Assembly: GCF_001513745.1 (NCBI RefSeq)
Contig: NZ_CP013382.1
Coordinates: 1,984,001 to 2,048,000 of the forward strand
Source of the DNA: Burkholderia humptydooensis
Lineage (GTDB): Bacteria; Pseudomonadota; Gammaproteobacteria; Burkholderiales; Burkholderiaceae
Direction of reading: 5' to 3'
Length of the DNA stretch: 64,000 nt
Position numbers and translations under genes: made by a program. Below the pieces are notes generated by a model. The model was not told the origin of the DNA. It ran no database searches and worked only from the letters and a program-made list of their open reading frames with translations. Positions 16,438 to 25,592 of this stretch are shown here, piece by piece. Each line of letters begins with the position of its first letter. Positions within the stretch are counted from its first letter, which is position 1.

Positions 16438-18093
16438 CTATCGCAGCCAGGCGAAGTAATACGACGCCGCGATCGTCAGCGCGGCGGCCGCGAGCGCCGC
16501 ATACGGCGCGACGTTCAGCCACGCGCTGCGCGCCGGCACGACGAGCTCCATGTCGCGCTGCATCTGCGCGGGGAAACGGCCGCGATCCTGCCAGTAGTGG
16601 CGATAGACGAACACCGGCACGATCAGCAGCATCGCGATGAGCCCGTTGCGCAGCGTGCCCGCGCCTTGCAGATCCGCGCCCGCGCCGACATAGACGAGGT
16701 TCGCGTAGCCGCAGATCGAGCCGAGCACGACGAGCCATGTCGGGCAACGAAACGGCCGCTGCCATTGCCCGCGGTCCATTCGATGAATCCAGCCCGACTG
16801 CAAATTCAGGAAGACGAACAACATGTAGCAGACGTTCGAGATCGACAGCACCGTCATGTAGTCCGACATCAGCAGCAGCACGAGATTGAAGCCGAGATCG
16901 GTCCACATCGCGCGCGTCGGCGCACCGTGCTCGTTCACGTGCGACAGGTACTTCGGCAGCCAGCCGTCGACCGACGCCTGATAGAGCGTGCGCGACGAGC
17001 CCATCATCGACGTCATCACGATCAGGAGGATCGACAGCATCAGCATCACGACGACCGCGTTCGCAACCCAGGCGCCGCCGCCGACGATCCTCGCCATCGC
17101 GGCCGCGACGCCCGTGCCGTCGCCGATGCGCGGATCGAGCATCGCCGCGGTGCCGAGCGCGCCCTGGAACGCCATCGGCACGAGCGTCATCACGATCAGG
17201 CAGAGGGCACCCGACCAGAAGATCGCCTTCGCAGTGTCGCGGCGCGGATCACGGAATTCGCGCGTGTAGCAGACGGCCGTTTCGAAGCCGTACGACGCCC
17301 AGCCCGCCATGAACATCGCGCCGAGCACCATCACGACGCCCTGCCCGTTCCAGCTACCGAACGTGGCGGCGGTGAGATTGCCTTGCGCATCGTGGCCGAG
17401 CGGCAGGAGCGGCAGGAGATTCGACATCGGCACGTCGCCCGTGACGAACGGCACGATGCCGACGATGAAAAGCGGCGTCAGCGACGCGATGCCGAGAATG
17501 CGCTGCGTGCGTGCGGCCTTCGATGCACCGCTGTGCTGCAGCTTGAACGTGATCAGCAACAGGATCGTCGCGATCACGAAGGTGGCGTTGACCCGCAGGG
17601 TCAGGCCGGGCTTGATGAAGCCGAGATCGGCGAGCGTCCATTGCCAGTGCAGGATCGCTGCGTCCGCCGGGAACAGGCTGGTGAGCGCGTAGCTTGCCGC
17701 GAGACCGCAGCCGAGCGCGAGCATCGGCGACCACGCGAGCCAGTTGCACCACACCGAGACGGGCGCGATCAACTTGCCGTATCGCACCCAGCCGATCGCA
17801 CCGTACACCGATGCGCCGCCCGATTTATGGGGAAATAGCCCGGAAATTTCCGCATAAGTCGCGCTTTGAATCAGACCCATCGTGATTGCGGCGATCCACA
17901 CCGCCCACGCGGGCTGGCCGACCGTCGCGCATACGCCGCCGATCGTGAACAGCACGCCTGCCGGCACGCCGCTCGTTACCCAAAATGCGTCCTTCCAACT
18001 GAGGCCACGGTGCAACGTGTGGCCCCTTTCTTCATGTGAGATGGTTGCCTCGATCTCGCTGGTGCTGCGCGCGCGCAGTCCTGCTTGACTCAT
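16438..18093 (-). CDS. APC-superfamily amino acid/amine permease
   Basis: This 551-residue membrane protein has about 12 hydrophobic segments and the APC pattern near its start (WVTSGVPAGVLFTIGGVCAT, then YAEISGLFPHKSGGASVYGA). The start at 18093 has a GGAGG ribosome site ten bases upstream. It lies directly downstream of the glycine-betaine gene run on the same strand but separated by 180 bp with a hairpin, so it is probably its own unit. Substrate is unknown; an amino acid, an amine or choline-related compound is possible. Confidence 0.85.
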   Translation of the reverse strand: MSQAGLRARSTSEIEATISHEERGHTLHRGLSWKDAFWVTSGVPAGVLFTIGGVCATVGQPAWAVWIAAITMGLIQSATYAEISGLFPHKSGGASVYGAIGWVRYGKLIAPVSVWCNWLAWSPMLALGCGLAASYALTSLFPADAAILHWQWTLADLGFIKPGLTLRVNATFVIATILLLITFKLQHSGASKAARTQRILGIASLTPLFIVGIVPFVTGDVPMSNLLPLLPLGHDAQGNLTAATFGSWNGQGVVMVLGAMFMAGWASYGFETAVCYTREFRDPRRDTAKAIFWSGALCLIVMTLVPMAFQGALGTAAMLDPRIGDGTGVAAAMARIVGGGAWVANAVVVMLMLSILLIVMTSMMGSSRTLYQASVDGWLPKYLSHVNEHGAPTRAMWTDLGFNLVLLLMSDYMTVLSISNVCYMLFVFLNLQSGWIHRMDRGQWQRPFRCPTWLVVLGSICGYANLVYVGAGADLQGAGTLRNGLIAMLLIVPVFVYRHYWQDRGRFPAQMQRDMELVVPARSAWLNVAPYAALAAAALTIAASYYFAWLR

Positions 18094-18111
18094 CCAAAAT
18101 CCTCCGTTGAA

Positions 18112-18157
18112 GACTCCGCACAAGGGTACATTCTAACAACACTACATTGTGCGAGTC
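18112..18157. promoter_or_regulatory. Spaced inverted repeat upstream of the permease
   Basis: GACTC-c-GCACAA (18112-18123) is repeated inverted as TTGTGC-GAGTC (18147-18157) with a 23-bp spacer and one unmatched base. It lies 19-64 bp upstream of the permease start, in AT-richer DNA. It may be a two-half-site operator or a leader hairpin. Confidence 0.35.
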
Positions 18158-18240
18158 GAAAAAATATCGAAAATTACGCAGGAAAACCCGCAGTTTTCTC
18201 CAATTGTTTCGGATACCTTCGAATTTTTATTCACACGCTC

Positions 18241-18269
18241 AAGCCCCTCACACGGGCCTGAGCGGGCTT
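18241..18269 (-). terminator. Hairpin at the end of the glycine-betaine gene run
   Basis: AAGCCCCTCA (18241-18250) pairs with TGAG-c-GGGCTT (18259-18269), a 10-bp stem with one bulge and an 8-nt loop, starting 4 bp after the stop codon of the substrate-binding protein gene. A clear U-tract is missing on the minus strand. Confidence 0.45.
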
Positions 18270-18273
18270 GTCG

Positions 18274-19137
18274 TCACTGCCCGGAGCCGAGCCATTCGCC
18301 GACGCGATCGCCATGTGCTGCGATCCATGCATCGGCCGCCGCCGCAGGCTTCGATCCGTTCTGGATCGCGAGCATCACGCCGTCGATCTCGCCCGGCTTC
18401 CACTGGAACTTCTTCAGGAACGCGACGACGGGTTTCGCCTTCGTTTCGAGCGCCGGATTCGCGACGTTGTCGACGTGCTCGGCCTCGCCGTACACCTTCT
18501 TCGGATCGTCGAGGAAGCGCAGCTTCCATTTCGCGAACATCCAGTGCGGCGCCCAGCCCGTGACGACGACAGCCTTGTTCGCATGGATCGAGCGCGCGAG
18601 CTCGGCGGTCATCGCGCTGCCCGAGCTCGGCATCAGCGAATAGTTCAGGCCGTATGCCTTGATCGCGTCGTCGGTCTTGCGCATCACGCCCGCGCCGGCG
18701 TCGATGCCGACGATGCGCCCGGCGAAGTCGCTCTTCTGCGCGTCGAGATCGGCGATCGTCTTCGCCTTCACATAGATCGGCACGATGAGGCCGATCTTCG
18801 CATCGGGAAAATTGGTGCCGAGATCGACGACCTTCGTCTTGAACTGATCCCAGTACGCGCCCTGCGTGACGGGCAGCCACGCGGACAGCGTCGCGTCGAG
18901 ATCGCCGCGCGCGACGCCCTGCCACATCACGCCCGCCGCGACCGGCACGAGTTGCACCGGGTAGCCGAGCTTCGTCTCGATGATGCGCGCGGCGACGTTC
19001 GACGTGGCAACGCTGTCGTCCCAGCCTTCGACGTAGCCGATCTTCAGCGTCGGCTTCGTATCGGCCTGCGCCGGCGCGGCGGCGGCGAGCATCATCGACA
19101 GCACGCCGCAGCCCATGAGTTTCGTGAGGAATTTCAT
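18274..19137 (-). CDS. Periplasmic glycine betaine/choline-class substrate-binding protein
   Basis: This 287-residue OpuAC/ProX-type protein has a signal peptide ending near AQA-D (residue 25). The mature part begins KPTLKIGYVEGWDDSVATSN, and later GWAPHWMFAKWKLRFLDD supplies further aromatic residues likely to cage a quaternary amine. It is the last gene of the minus-strand betaine run, 109 bp after gbcB. The start at 19137 has AAGGAG nearby upstream. No ABC permease or ATPase is adjacent, so it may serve a transporter encoded elsewhere. Confidence 0.85.
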   Translation of the reverse strand: MKFLTKLMGCGVLSMMLAAAAPAQADTKPTLKIGYVEGWDDSVATSNVAARIIETKLGYPVQLVPVAAGVMWQGVARGDLDATLSAWLPVTQGAYWDQFKTKVVDLGTNFPDAKIGLIVPIYVKAKTIADLDAQKSDFAGRIVGIDAGAGVMRKTDDAIKAYGLNYSLMPSSGSAMTAELARSIHANKAVVVTGWAPHWMFAKWKLRFLDDPKKVYGEAEHVDNVANPALETKAKPVVAFLKKFQWKPGEIDGVMLAIQNGSKPAAAADAWIAAHGDRVGEWLGSGQ

Positions 19138-19246
19138 GATCGATCTCCTTGAGGTTGTCGGAAAGCAAGGGGCCTCTCTAGGTTCTTCAACCACAATTCC
19201 CCGGTATCGTTCTTTTACGACACGTTCTTGCGCAGCGGCGACGCGC

Positions 19247-20386
19247 TCACTTGTCGACGACGAGATCGGACAGCGGCTTGCTGCAGCAGAGCAGCACCAT
19301 CCCCTGATCGATTTCGCGCTGACGAATGCCGCCGTTATGCTTCATGTCGACCTGACCGGACACGAGCTTCACCTTGCAGGTGCCGCACATCCCCTGCGTG
19401 CACGACGCCGGCAGGCGCACGCCCGCGCGGCGCGCGGCGTCGAGCACGTGCTGGTCCGCGCCGCATGCGATCTCGCGATTGCTCTTCGCGAACGCGACCG
19501 TGTACTGGCGCACCTGCGCGTCGCTAGCGGCGTCATCCGCCGGCGCTTCGGTCCGGGGCTCGCTTTGCGCGGGCGTCTCGAACGAGAAGCTCTCTTCGTG
19601 ATAGCGGCTGCGATCGAATCCCGCTTCGGCGAGCATGTCGCGCACCGCTTTCATGTACGGCGCGGGTCCGCACGTGAAGATCTCGCGCTCGGGGAAATCC
19701 GGCGCGATCAGCTTCAGGAGCGGCAGCGACAGGAAGCCCGTCACGCCGTGCCAGTTCGTGCGCGCGCCGAGCCGCTCGCACACGAATGCGGTGCGGAAGT
19801 TCGTGTGCGTCGACGCGATCAGATCGAGTTCGCGCGCGAAGATGATGTCGTCCGGCGTGCGCGCGCTATGGACGAACACGATGTCGCGATCCTCGGCGAG
19901 GTCGTGATGCGCGCGGCTCATCGACATCAGCGGCGTAACGCCCGAGCCCGCGGACAGAAACAGGTATTTGCGCGCCGGATGCCGCGCGCACGTGAATTCT
20001 CCCGCGGGGCCGAGCACGCGCAGCGGCGCGCCCGGCTGCAGGTTGTCGTGCAGCCAGTTCGACACCTTGCCGCCCGGCACGCGCTTGACCGTGATCGAAA
20101 TCGTGTGCGGACGCGCGGGCGACGACGAGATCGTGTAGCAGCGGTTGATCGTCTCACCGCCGATGTCGAGCTCGAGCGTGATGAACTGCCCCGGCTCGAA
20201 CGAGAACGCGCGCCCCTGCGGCGAGCGAAAGAAAAAGCTCTTCACATCGTGCGTTTCCTGCCGCACGTGGCAGCAGACGAGCGTCTCCTCGACGTCGCTC
20301 GTCCAGCGTTCCGGCAGCGCCTGCCAGAATGCGGAACGCGTCACGCGGCTGTCGGCCGGCTCGAAATTCGCGGCATCTCGCATCAT
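19247..20386 (-). CDS. gbcB: Glycine betaine demethylase reductase subunit
   Basis: This is a 379-residue flavin reductase that passes electrons from NAD(P)H to the Rieske oxygenase GbcA. The FAD-binding segment INRCYTISSSPARP (about 97), the nucleotide-binding GSGVTPLMSM (about 151) and IFTCGPAPYMKAV (about 235) are followed by a C-terminal plant-type 2Fe-2S domain with CTQGMCGTC and a distal cysteine in VLLCCSKP. The order is that of the GbcB/hybrid-cluster-reductase group. It begins 20 bp after gbcA. Two adjacent ATG codons (20386, 20383) could start it. Confidence 0.92.
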   Translation of the reverse strand: MMRDAANFEPADSRVTRSAFWQALPERWTSDVEETLVCCHVRQETHDVKSFFFRSPQGRAFSFEPGQFITLELDIGGETINRCYTISSSPARPHTISITVKRVPGGKVSNWLHDNLQPGAPLRVLGPAGEFTCARHPARKYLFLSAGSGVTPLMSMSRAHHDLAEDRDIVFVHSARTPDDIIFARELDLIASTHTNFRTAFVCERLGARTNWHGVTGFLSLPLLKLIAPDFPEREIFTCGPAPYMKAVRDMLAEAGFDRSRYHEESFSFETPAQSEPRTEAPADDAASDAQVRQYTVAFAKSNREIACGADQHVLDAARRAGVRLPASCTQGMCGTCKVKLVSGQVDMKHNGGIRQREIDQGMVLLCCSKPLSDLVVDK

Positions 20387-20406
20387 TGTTGCGCTCCGTC
20401 TTCGTG

Positions 20407-21648
20407 CTATGCGCCGATATGCGCGGCCAGCCGGCCGACGTACCACTCGCAGAACTTCTCGACGAGCCCTTCGGTGTACGGAGAATACGGGCCCGGCTCG
20501 TATGCGCTGCTCGCCGCGCCGCGCTGCGAGAATTCGACGAGCGCGCGATCCTGGTCGTTCGTCGCGTTCCAGACGGCCGTCAGGTTCTTCACGTCGTAGT
20601 CGACGCCTTCCTTCGCGTCCTTGTGAACGAGCCATTTCGTGCGCACGAGCGTTTCGTCCGCCGACAGCGGAATCACCGAGAACGTGACGATGTGGTCGCT
20701 CATGAAGTGGTGCCACGAATTCGGCTGTGTCCAGAACGACAGGCCGCCGAGATCTGCGCGGCGAAATTCGCCGAGCAGCTTCTTCGACGCGATCTTCGCG
20801 TCGAGCGTTTGCGATTCGCCGCTGCGGTCGAGCGGCAGCCGCTGCGTGCGAAAGCCCGTCACGTCGGTCAGGCGCTCCACTTCGACGGACGGCAGATTCA
20901 GCGCTTCCCACTGCGCGGCGCGCTCGGTGCAGGTACGCTCGAACGCGGCCATCCCATCGGCATTCGCGGGCGACGGCTGATAGCCGAAGCCGTATTCGTA
21001 CAACGAAATGGTCAGCTCCGGATGGTTCGCGACGCAGTGATAGCACTCGCGATTGTTCTCCATCGTCAGCTTCCAGTTGCCTTTCTCGATGATGTCGATC
21101 TGCGCGGCGATCTTCGTGTTCGGCAGATCGTGCGGCAGCAGGTACGGCTCCATCGCGGCGCGCATCGTCGCGAAATCGGCGGGCGGCTCGTCGGCGAGGC
21201 ACACGAACAGCAGCCCCGCGAGATTCTGCAGATGAACGGGCTTCAGGCTGTGCTTGCAGCGGTCGAACTTCTCGCCCATGTGCTCGGCGAACATCAACTG
21301 GCCCGTCAGGTTGTAGGTCCAGCTGTGATACGGGCACACGATGTTGCCGACCGATCCCTTTTCCTCGTTGCACAGGCGCGCGCCGCGATGGCGGCAGACG
21401 TTGTGGAACGCGCGAACCTGCATGTCGTCGTCGCGCACGATCAGGATCGAATCGGCGCCGAGCTGCACCGTCACGTAATCGCCCGGCTCGGGCACGTCCG
21501 GCTCGACGCCCACCTGGATCCAGTGCTGCCGAAAGATCGCGTCCATGTCGAGCGCAAAGATCTCGTCGCTCAGATAGAACGGGGCTTCGAGGCTGTAGCC
21601 TGCCTTGCGGCGCGCCACCAGCGCGCGGATGTCTGCCGATACTTTCAT
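20407..21648 (-). CDS. gbcA: Glycine betaine demethylase oxygenase subunit (Rieske)
   Basis: This is a 413-residue ring-hydroxylating-type oxygenase alpha subunit that removes one methyl from glycine betaine to give dimethylglycine and formaldehyde. The Rieske 2Fe-2S ligands are seen as CRHRG and CPYHSW near residues 88-110. The mononuclear iron site is in NNRECYHCVANHPEL near residue 200. The start at 21648 was preferred over 21675 because CGGAG precedes it at a good distance. It is linked to gbcB, whereas in Pseudomonas the gbc and dgc genes form separate units. Confidence 0.93.
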   Translation of the reverse strand: MKVSADIRALVARRKAGYSLEAPFYLSDEIFALDMDAIFRQHWIQVGVEPDVPEPGDYVTVQLGADSILIVRDDDMQVRAFHNVCRHRGARLCNEEKGSVGNIVCPYHSWTYNLTGQLMFAEHMGEKFDRCKHSLKPVHLQNLAGLLFVCLADEPPADFATMRAAMEPYLLPHDLPNTKIAAQIDIIEKGNWKLTMENNRECYHCVANHPELTISLYEYGFGYQPSPANADGMAAFERTCTERAAQWEALNLPSVEVERLTDVTGFRTQRLPLDRSGESQTLDAKIASKKLLGEFRRADLGGLSFWTQPNSWHHFMSDHIVTFSVIPLSADETLVRTKWLVHKDAKEGVDYDVKNLTAVWNATNDQDRALVEFSQRGAASSAYEPGPYSPYTEGLVEKFCEWYVGRLAAHIGA

Positions 21649-21699
21649 CGTTTGCTCCGGATTCCTTGCATCCATGGTGTTGTTGCCGACAGGCTTCGT

Positions 21700-22485
21700 T
21701 CAGTAGTCGATGAGCTGATGCTCGCGCAAATACGCAAGGATCACTTGTGCTTTTTCGACCGAACTCCCTTCAATTACGACGTTTCCGCCGCGGCTTTCGG
21801 TCGTCGTCGCGGACAGCATCCGCGCGTGGCCGGAGCGCTTGTCGGCCGCCGCGAGCTTCACCGGCTTGCGCTCGGCCGCGCGCGTCGCCCATTGCCCGGC
21901 GTCCGCCGCCGCGCGGGTGGCGACGCGCGTCGCGCGCACGTCGCCCGCGCGCAGCCGCGCATACGCGTAGCGCGGCTGCGCATTCGCGAGCGGATGCACG
22001 GCGACGACGGCGGGCAGCGCGGCGTCGACACGCCTGCGAACGCCTTTCGGCAGGAATTGCCGCAGCGTCGCGCGTGCAGCGTCGACGCTCACGTCGACCG
22101 CCGCGCCGGCGAACCGCCAGCCGAGCGCCGCCGCGACGCGGTACGGCAGCATGCCCGTGTCGTAGGCGCCTTCGGCGCGCGTGCCCGTCAGCACGAGATC
22201 GTGGTCGCGCACGCGCTCGGCGAGCGCGGCGGCCGCGTCGTCGCCGTCCGCGCACTCGAGCACGTCGACGCTCGCCGCGCCGAGCGCGAGGTAGTCGGCG
22301 AGCGCCGGATTGCGCGCGTCGCCCGCGTGGATCACGTCGAGCCGGGCGCGGTGCTCGGCGGCCAATGCGCGGCCGATCTCGAGCGCGGCCGCATCGTTGC
22401 GGCTGTAGCGCGGCGCACCCGACACCGGATGGCGTCCGACCGACACCAGCACCGCGATGCTGGTCAGCTTGCGATTCGCGTTCAT
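21700..22485 (-). CDS. etfB: Electron transfer flavoprotein beta subunit of the dimethylglycine pathway
   Basis: This 261-residue protein resembles the beta-type ETF encoded with dgcAB in Pseudomonas. It starts VAVLVSVGRHPVSG-like and has a nucleotide-binding-like core (HDLVLTGTRAEGAYDTGMLP, residues about 97-116) before a C-terminal helix ending EHQLIDY. With EtfA it would accept electrons from dimethylglycine demethylase. Its start overlaps the etfA stop (ATGA), so the two are translationally coupled. Confidence 0.85.
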   Translation of the reverse strand: MNANRKLTSIAVLVSVGRHPVSGAPRYSRNDAAALEIGRALAAEHRARLDVIHAGDARNPALADYLALGAASVDVLECADGDDAAAALAERVRDHDLVLTGTRAEGAYDTGMLPYRVAAALGWRFAGAAVDVSVDAARATLRQFLPKGVRRRVDAALPAVVAVHPLANAQPRYAYARLRAGDVRATRVATRAAADAGQWATRAAERKPVKLAAADKRSGHARMLSATTTESRGGNVVIEGSSVEKAQVILAYLREHQLIDY

Positions 22486-23660
22486 GCGGCGGCTCCCATG
22501 TACTCGCGCTCGTTCGATACGGCGCCCGCTCGCGGCTGCGCGGCGCGGGCCGCGTTCACCGCTTCGATCAGCGCCGCGATCGTCGCCTGCGCGTCGCCGA
22601 CGATCGTCAGGTTCGCGCGCTTGACGATCGGCGCGCTGCCGTCGAGATTCACCGCGATCACGTGGCGGCAGTCCTTGATCCCTTGCAGATGCTGGACCGC
22701 GCCCGAGATCCCGAACGCGATGTAGACGCTCGCGTCGACCGTCTTGCCCGTCGCGCCCACCTGCTTGTCGCGCGTGAAGTGGCCGTTGTCGACCGCGACG
22801 CGGCTCGCGCCGACCGCCGCGCCGAACGCCGCCGCGAGCGTCTCGAACGCGGCGACGTCGGTCACGCCGTTGCCGGCCGACACGATGAAGTCCGCCTCCT
22901 CGAGCGCGACCTGCGCGGCATCGATCTCCTCGAGGCCGAGGTCGCGATAGTCGCCCGATGCGCTCGGGCGCGCGCCGAAGGCGCTGGAGGCGTCGAGCGC
23001 GCGCTCGAGCGCCGCGCCGACGAACGGCAACGTCGGATCGACCGCGTTCGGCGCGAGCAGCACGACGTCGGGCAGCGCGCGCGTCGCGAAGCCGCGCTTC
23101 GCATCGACGTACACGCCGACGTGGTCCGCCGCGATTTCGACGACGTGCGCCGCGACGCTCGCGTTCGCCGCCGCCGCGTAACGGCGGCCGAGATCGCCGT
23201 CGCCCGTCGCGTTGTCCGGGATGAACACGTGCTGCGGCGAGAGCGCGGCCGCGCACGCGCGCAGCGCGTCGAGCTCGCGCTCGGGCGCGAACGCGCGGCG
23301 GTCGAAATCGCGCAGCACGATCAGCGTGTCCGCGCCGAGCGCGCCCGCATCGTCGTTCAGTTCTCCGAACACGACGAGCGCGACTTCGGTCTGCGCGCCG
23401 GCGAGCAGCGCGGCGGCCGCGAGGGTCTGGCGCGCATGGTCGTCGAGCGCGCCGCGCTCGCTGTGCGCGGCGACGAGAAACACGCGCGCAGCTTCCCGCA
23501 CGACGCGCACCGGCTTCGCGGCCGCCGCGCCGTGCGCGCGCAGCGCCCATTGCGCGGCGCCGCCGGGCGCGCCGCCCGTCTCGCCGAGCGTGATGCGTTT
23601 CAGTCCCGTCGCGGTCACGATGAACGGCCGGCGCGGATCGATTCGTTTGAGCGTGGTCAT
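22482..23660 (-). CDS. etfA: Electron transfer flavoprotein alpha subunit of the dimethylglycine pathway
   Basis: This is a 392-residue ETF alpha subunit. The C-terminal FAD-binding domain is clear: VSAGNGVTDVAAFETLAAAF near residue 260, ATGKTVDASVYIAFGISGAV near 306 and HVIAVNLDGSAPI near 336. It would carry electrons from DgcAB to the respiratory chain via an ETF-quinone oxidoreductase. It starts 4 bp after the dgcB stop and overlaps etfB by 4 bp. Confidence 0.88.
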   Translation of the reverse strand: MTTLKRIDPRRPFIVTATGLKRITLGETGGAPGGAAQWALRAHGAAAAKPVRVVREAARVFLVAAHSERGALDDHARQTLAAAALLAGAQTEVALVVFGELNDDAGALGADTLIVLRDFDRRAFAPERELDALRACAAALSPQHVFIPDNATGDGDLGRRYAAAANASVAAHVVEIAADHVGVYVDAKRGFATRALPDVVLLAPNAVDPTLPFVGAALERALDASSAFGARPSASGDYRDLGLEEIDAAQVALEEADFIVSAGNGVTDVAAFETLAAAFGAAVGASRVAVDNGHFTRDKQVGATGKTVDASVYIAFGISGAVQHLQGIKDCRHVIAVNLDGSAPIVKRANLTIVGDAQATIAALIEAVNAARAAQPRAGAVSNEREYMGAAA

Positions 23661-23664
23661 CGTT

Positions 23665-25590
23665 TCACTCCAGCGAAGCGGCGACGAGTTCGGCGACGTC
23701 GAGCACGTCGGGCCGCGGGCCGACGACGCCTTCGAGCATCGCGGTGCAGTTCGGGCAGCCGACCGCGACGACGTCCGCGCCCACCGCGCGCGCGTCGGCG
23801 ATCCGGATGTCGGGAATCCGCTGCTTGCCCGGGATGTCGGTGAGCGGCGCGCCGCCGCCGCCGCCGCAGCAGCGGCCGCGCATGCCGTTGCGCTCCATCT
23901 CGACGATCTGGATGCCGAGCGTCTTCAGGAGCTTGCGCGGCGCTTCCGTCTCGCCGTTGTAGCGGCCGAGATAGCAAGGGTCGTGATAGGTGATGCGCTT
24001 CTCGCGCAGCGCGTCGGCCGCCTGCGGCTTGATCCTGCCGGCCGCGACGAGCTCGGCGACGAACGTCGTGTGATGCTTGACTTCGTAGCGGCCGCCGAGC
24101 GCGCGGTATTCGTTGCGCAGGCTGTGCATCACATGCGGATCGGCCGTCACGATCTGCTTGAACGACAGCGCGCCGAGCGTGCCGATCAGGCGCTTGCCCA
24201 TCTGCTGGAACGTCGCCTCGTCGCCGAGCCGGCGCGCGACGTCGCCCGTGTCCGTTTCCGCTCGGCCGAGCACCGCGTAATCGACGCCCGCATGATCCAG
24301 CACCTTCACGAGCGCACGCAGCGTGCGCTGGTAGCGCATGTCGAACGCGCCTTCGCCGGCGACGATCAGCACGTCGACGGGACGCCCCGGCTGCGCGACG
24401 GGCGCGCTCAGGTCGACCGACCAGTCGTAGCGCGCGGCCATGTCGTAGCCGCCCATCGTGCCCGTCTCGCGCAGGTTCGCGAGCACCTCCGCGCCCTTGC
24501 CCGGCACCGCGCCGTGCACGAGCGTCTGGTTGCGGCGCATGTCGACGATCGCGTCGACGTGCTCGATCAGCATCGGGCACTCCTGCACGCACGCGCGGCA
24601 CGTCGTGCACGACCACAGCGTGTCGGCCTCGATCAGCGACGACACGATCGGCCGCTGCGGATCGCCGCCGTGCTTGCCGACGGCAATGCCGGGCGTCGGG
24701 CTGCCGGCATACGCGGCGTCGGTGCCGCCCGCCATCCCGACGACGAGATCCTGGATCAGCTTCTTCGGATTGAGCGGCTGGTCCGACGCGAACGCGGGGC
24801 AAGCGGCTTCGCACTTGCCGCACTGCACGCACGCGTCGAAGCTCAGCAACTGGTTCCAGCGGAATTCGGCCGGCCTCGCGACGCCGTACTCGTCGTGCTC
24901 GACGTCGGACGGCTTCAGCGCGGTCGGCGGCGTCGCGCCGCCGTTGCCGGTGTATGCGTCACGCGTCGTCGCGAAGCGCTCCTGGCGCGGATGGAACGCG
25001 AGATGCAGCAAGCCCGCGATCGCGTGCTTCATCGGCCCGCCCTTCGCCGCGCCGACCGTCATCGCGAACGCGCCGGCGCCGATCAGCGCCGCGCAGAACG
25101 CCGCGAACGCGCCCGACATCGCGGCCGCCGGCACGAGCATGAACAGCACGAGGCCGAGCGCGAACGCGCCGAGCAGCCACGGCAGCGTATTCCACGGCCC
25201 GCGCGACAGCCGCGCGGGCACGTCCCTTGCATGACGGCGACGCCAGACGAACACCGCGCCGGCGAACATCGCGAGCGCCGCGAGCAAGATCAGCTTGTCG
25301 AGCCACGGCGAATAGATCGCGAGCCCGTAGTTGACGAACACGAGCGCGAGCGCGGCGAGCGCGCCGCCCGCCGTCGCGACGTGCGTCTTCGCGATATACG
25401 GATCGCGCGCGACGACGTGGTGCAGATCGACGAAGTAACGCTTCGGAATCGCAAACAGATTCGTGAGCCCGAACGCGCCGGGCGCGGTGGCGCGGCCGAG
25501 CCGCCAATACGACGAACGCTTCGCGACCGCGAACGCGAGGCCCGCGACCGACAGCCACAGCAACGCGGTAATCAGGATGGCCGGCTTCAT
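23665..25590 (-). CDS. dgcB: Dimethylglycine demethylation iron-sulfur membrane subunit
   Basis: This 641-residue protein has four or so N-terminal hydrophobic segments (up to about residue 180), then two 4Fe-4S motifs, CVQCGKCEAACP near 270 and CTTCRACVQECP near 345, and a C-terminal pair of CCG-type cysteine-rich motifs (YHDPCYLGRYNGE with RCCGGGGGAP, and VGCPNCTAML). This is the form of DgcB-type heterodisulfide-reductase-like proteins. It acts with DgcA on dimethylglycine and hands electrons to EtfAB. It starts 2 nt after the dgcA stop. Confidence 0.9.
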   Translation of the reverse strand: MKPAILITALLWLSVAGLAFAVAKRSSYWRLGRATAPGAFGLTNLFAIPKRYFVDLHHVVARDPYIAKTHVATAGGALAALALVFVNYGLAIYSPWLDKLILLAALAMFAGAVFVWRRRHARDVPARLSRGPWNTLPWLLGAFALGLVLFMLVPAAAMSGAFAAFCAALIGAGAFAMTVGAAKGGPMKHAIAGLLHLAFHPRQERFATTRDAYTGNGGATPPTALKPSDVEHDEYGVARPAEFRWNQLLSFDACVQCGKCEAACPAFASDQPLNPKKLIQDLVVGMAGGTDAAYAGSPTPGIAVGKHGGDPQRPIVSSLIEADTLWSCTTCRACVQECPMLIEHVDAIVDMRRNQTLVHGAVPGKGAEVLANLRETGTMGGYDMAARYDWSVDLSAPVAQPGRPVDVLIVAGEGAFDMRYQRTLRALVKVLDHAGVDYAVLGRAETDTGDVARRLGDEATFQQMGKRLIGTLGALSFKQIVTADPHVMHSLRNEYRALGGRYEVKHHTTFVAELVAAGRIKPQAADALREKRITYHDPCYLGRYNGETEAPRKLLKTLGIQIVEMERNGMRGRCCGGGGGAPLTDIPGKQRIPDIRIADARAVGADVVAVGCPNCTAMLEGVVGPRPDVLDVAELVAASLE

Positions 25591-25592
25591 CG

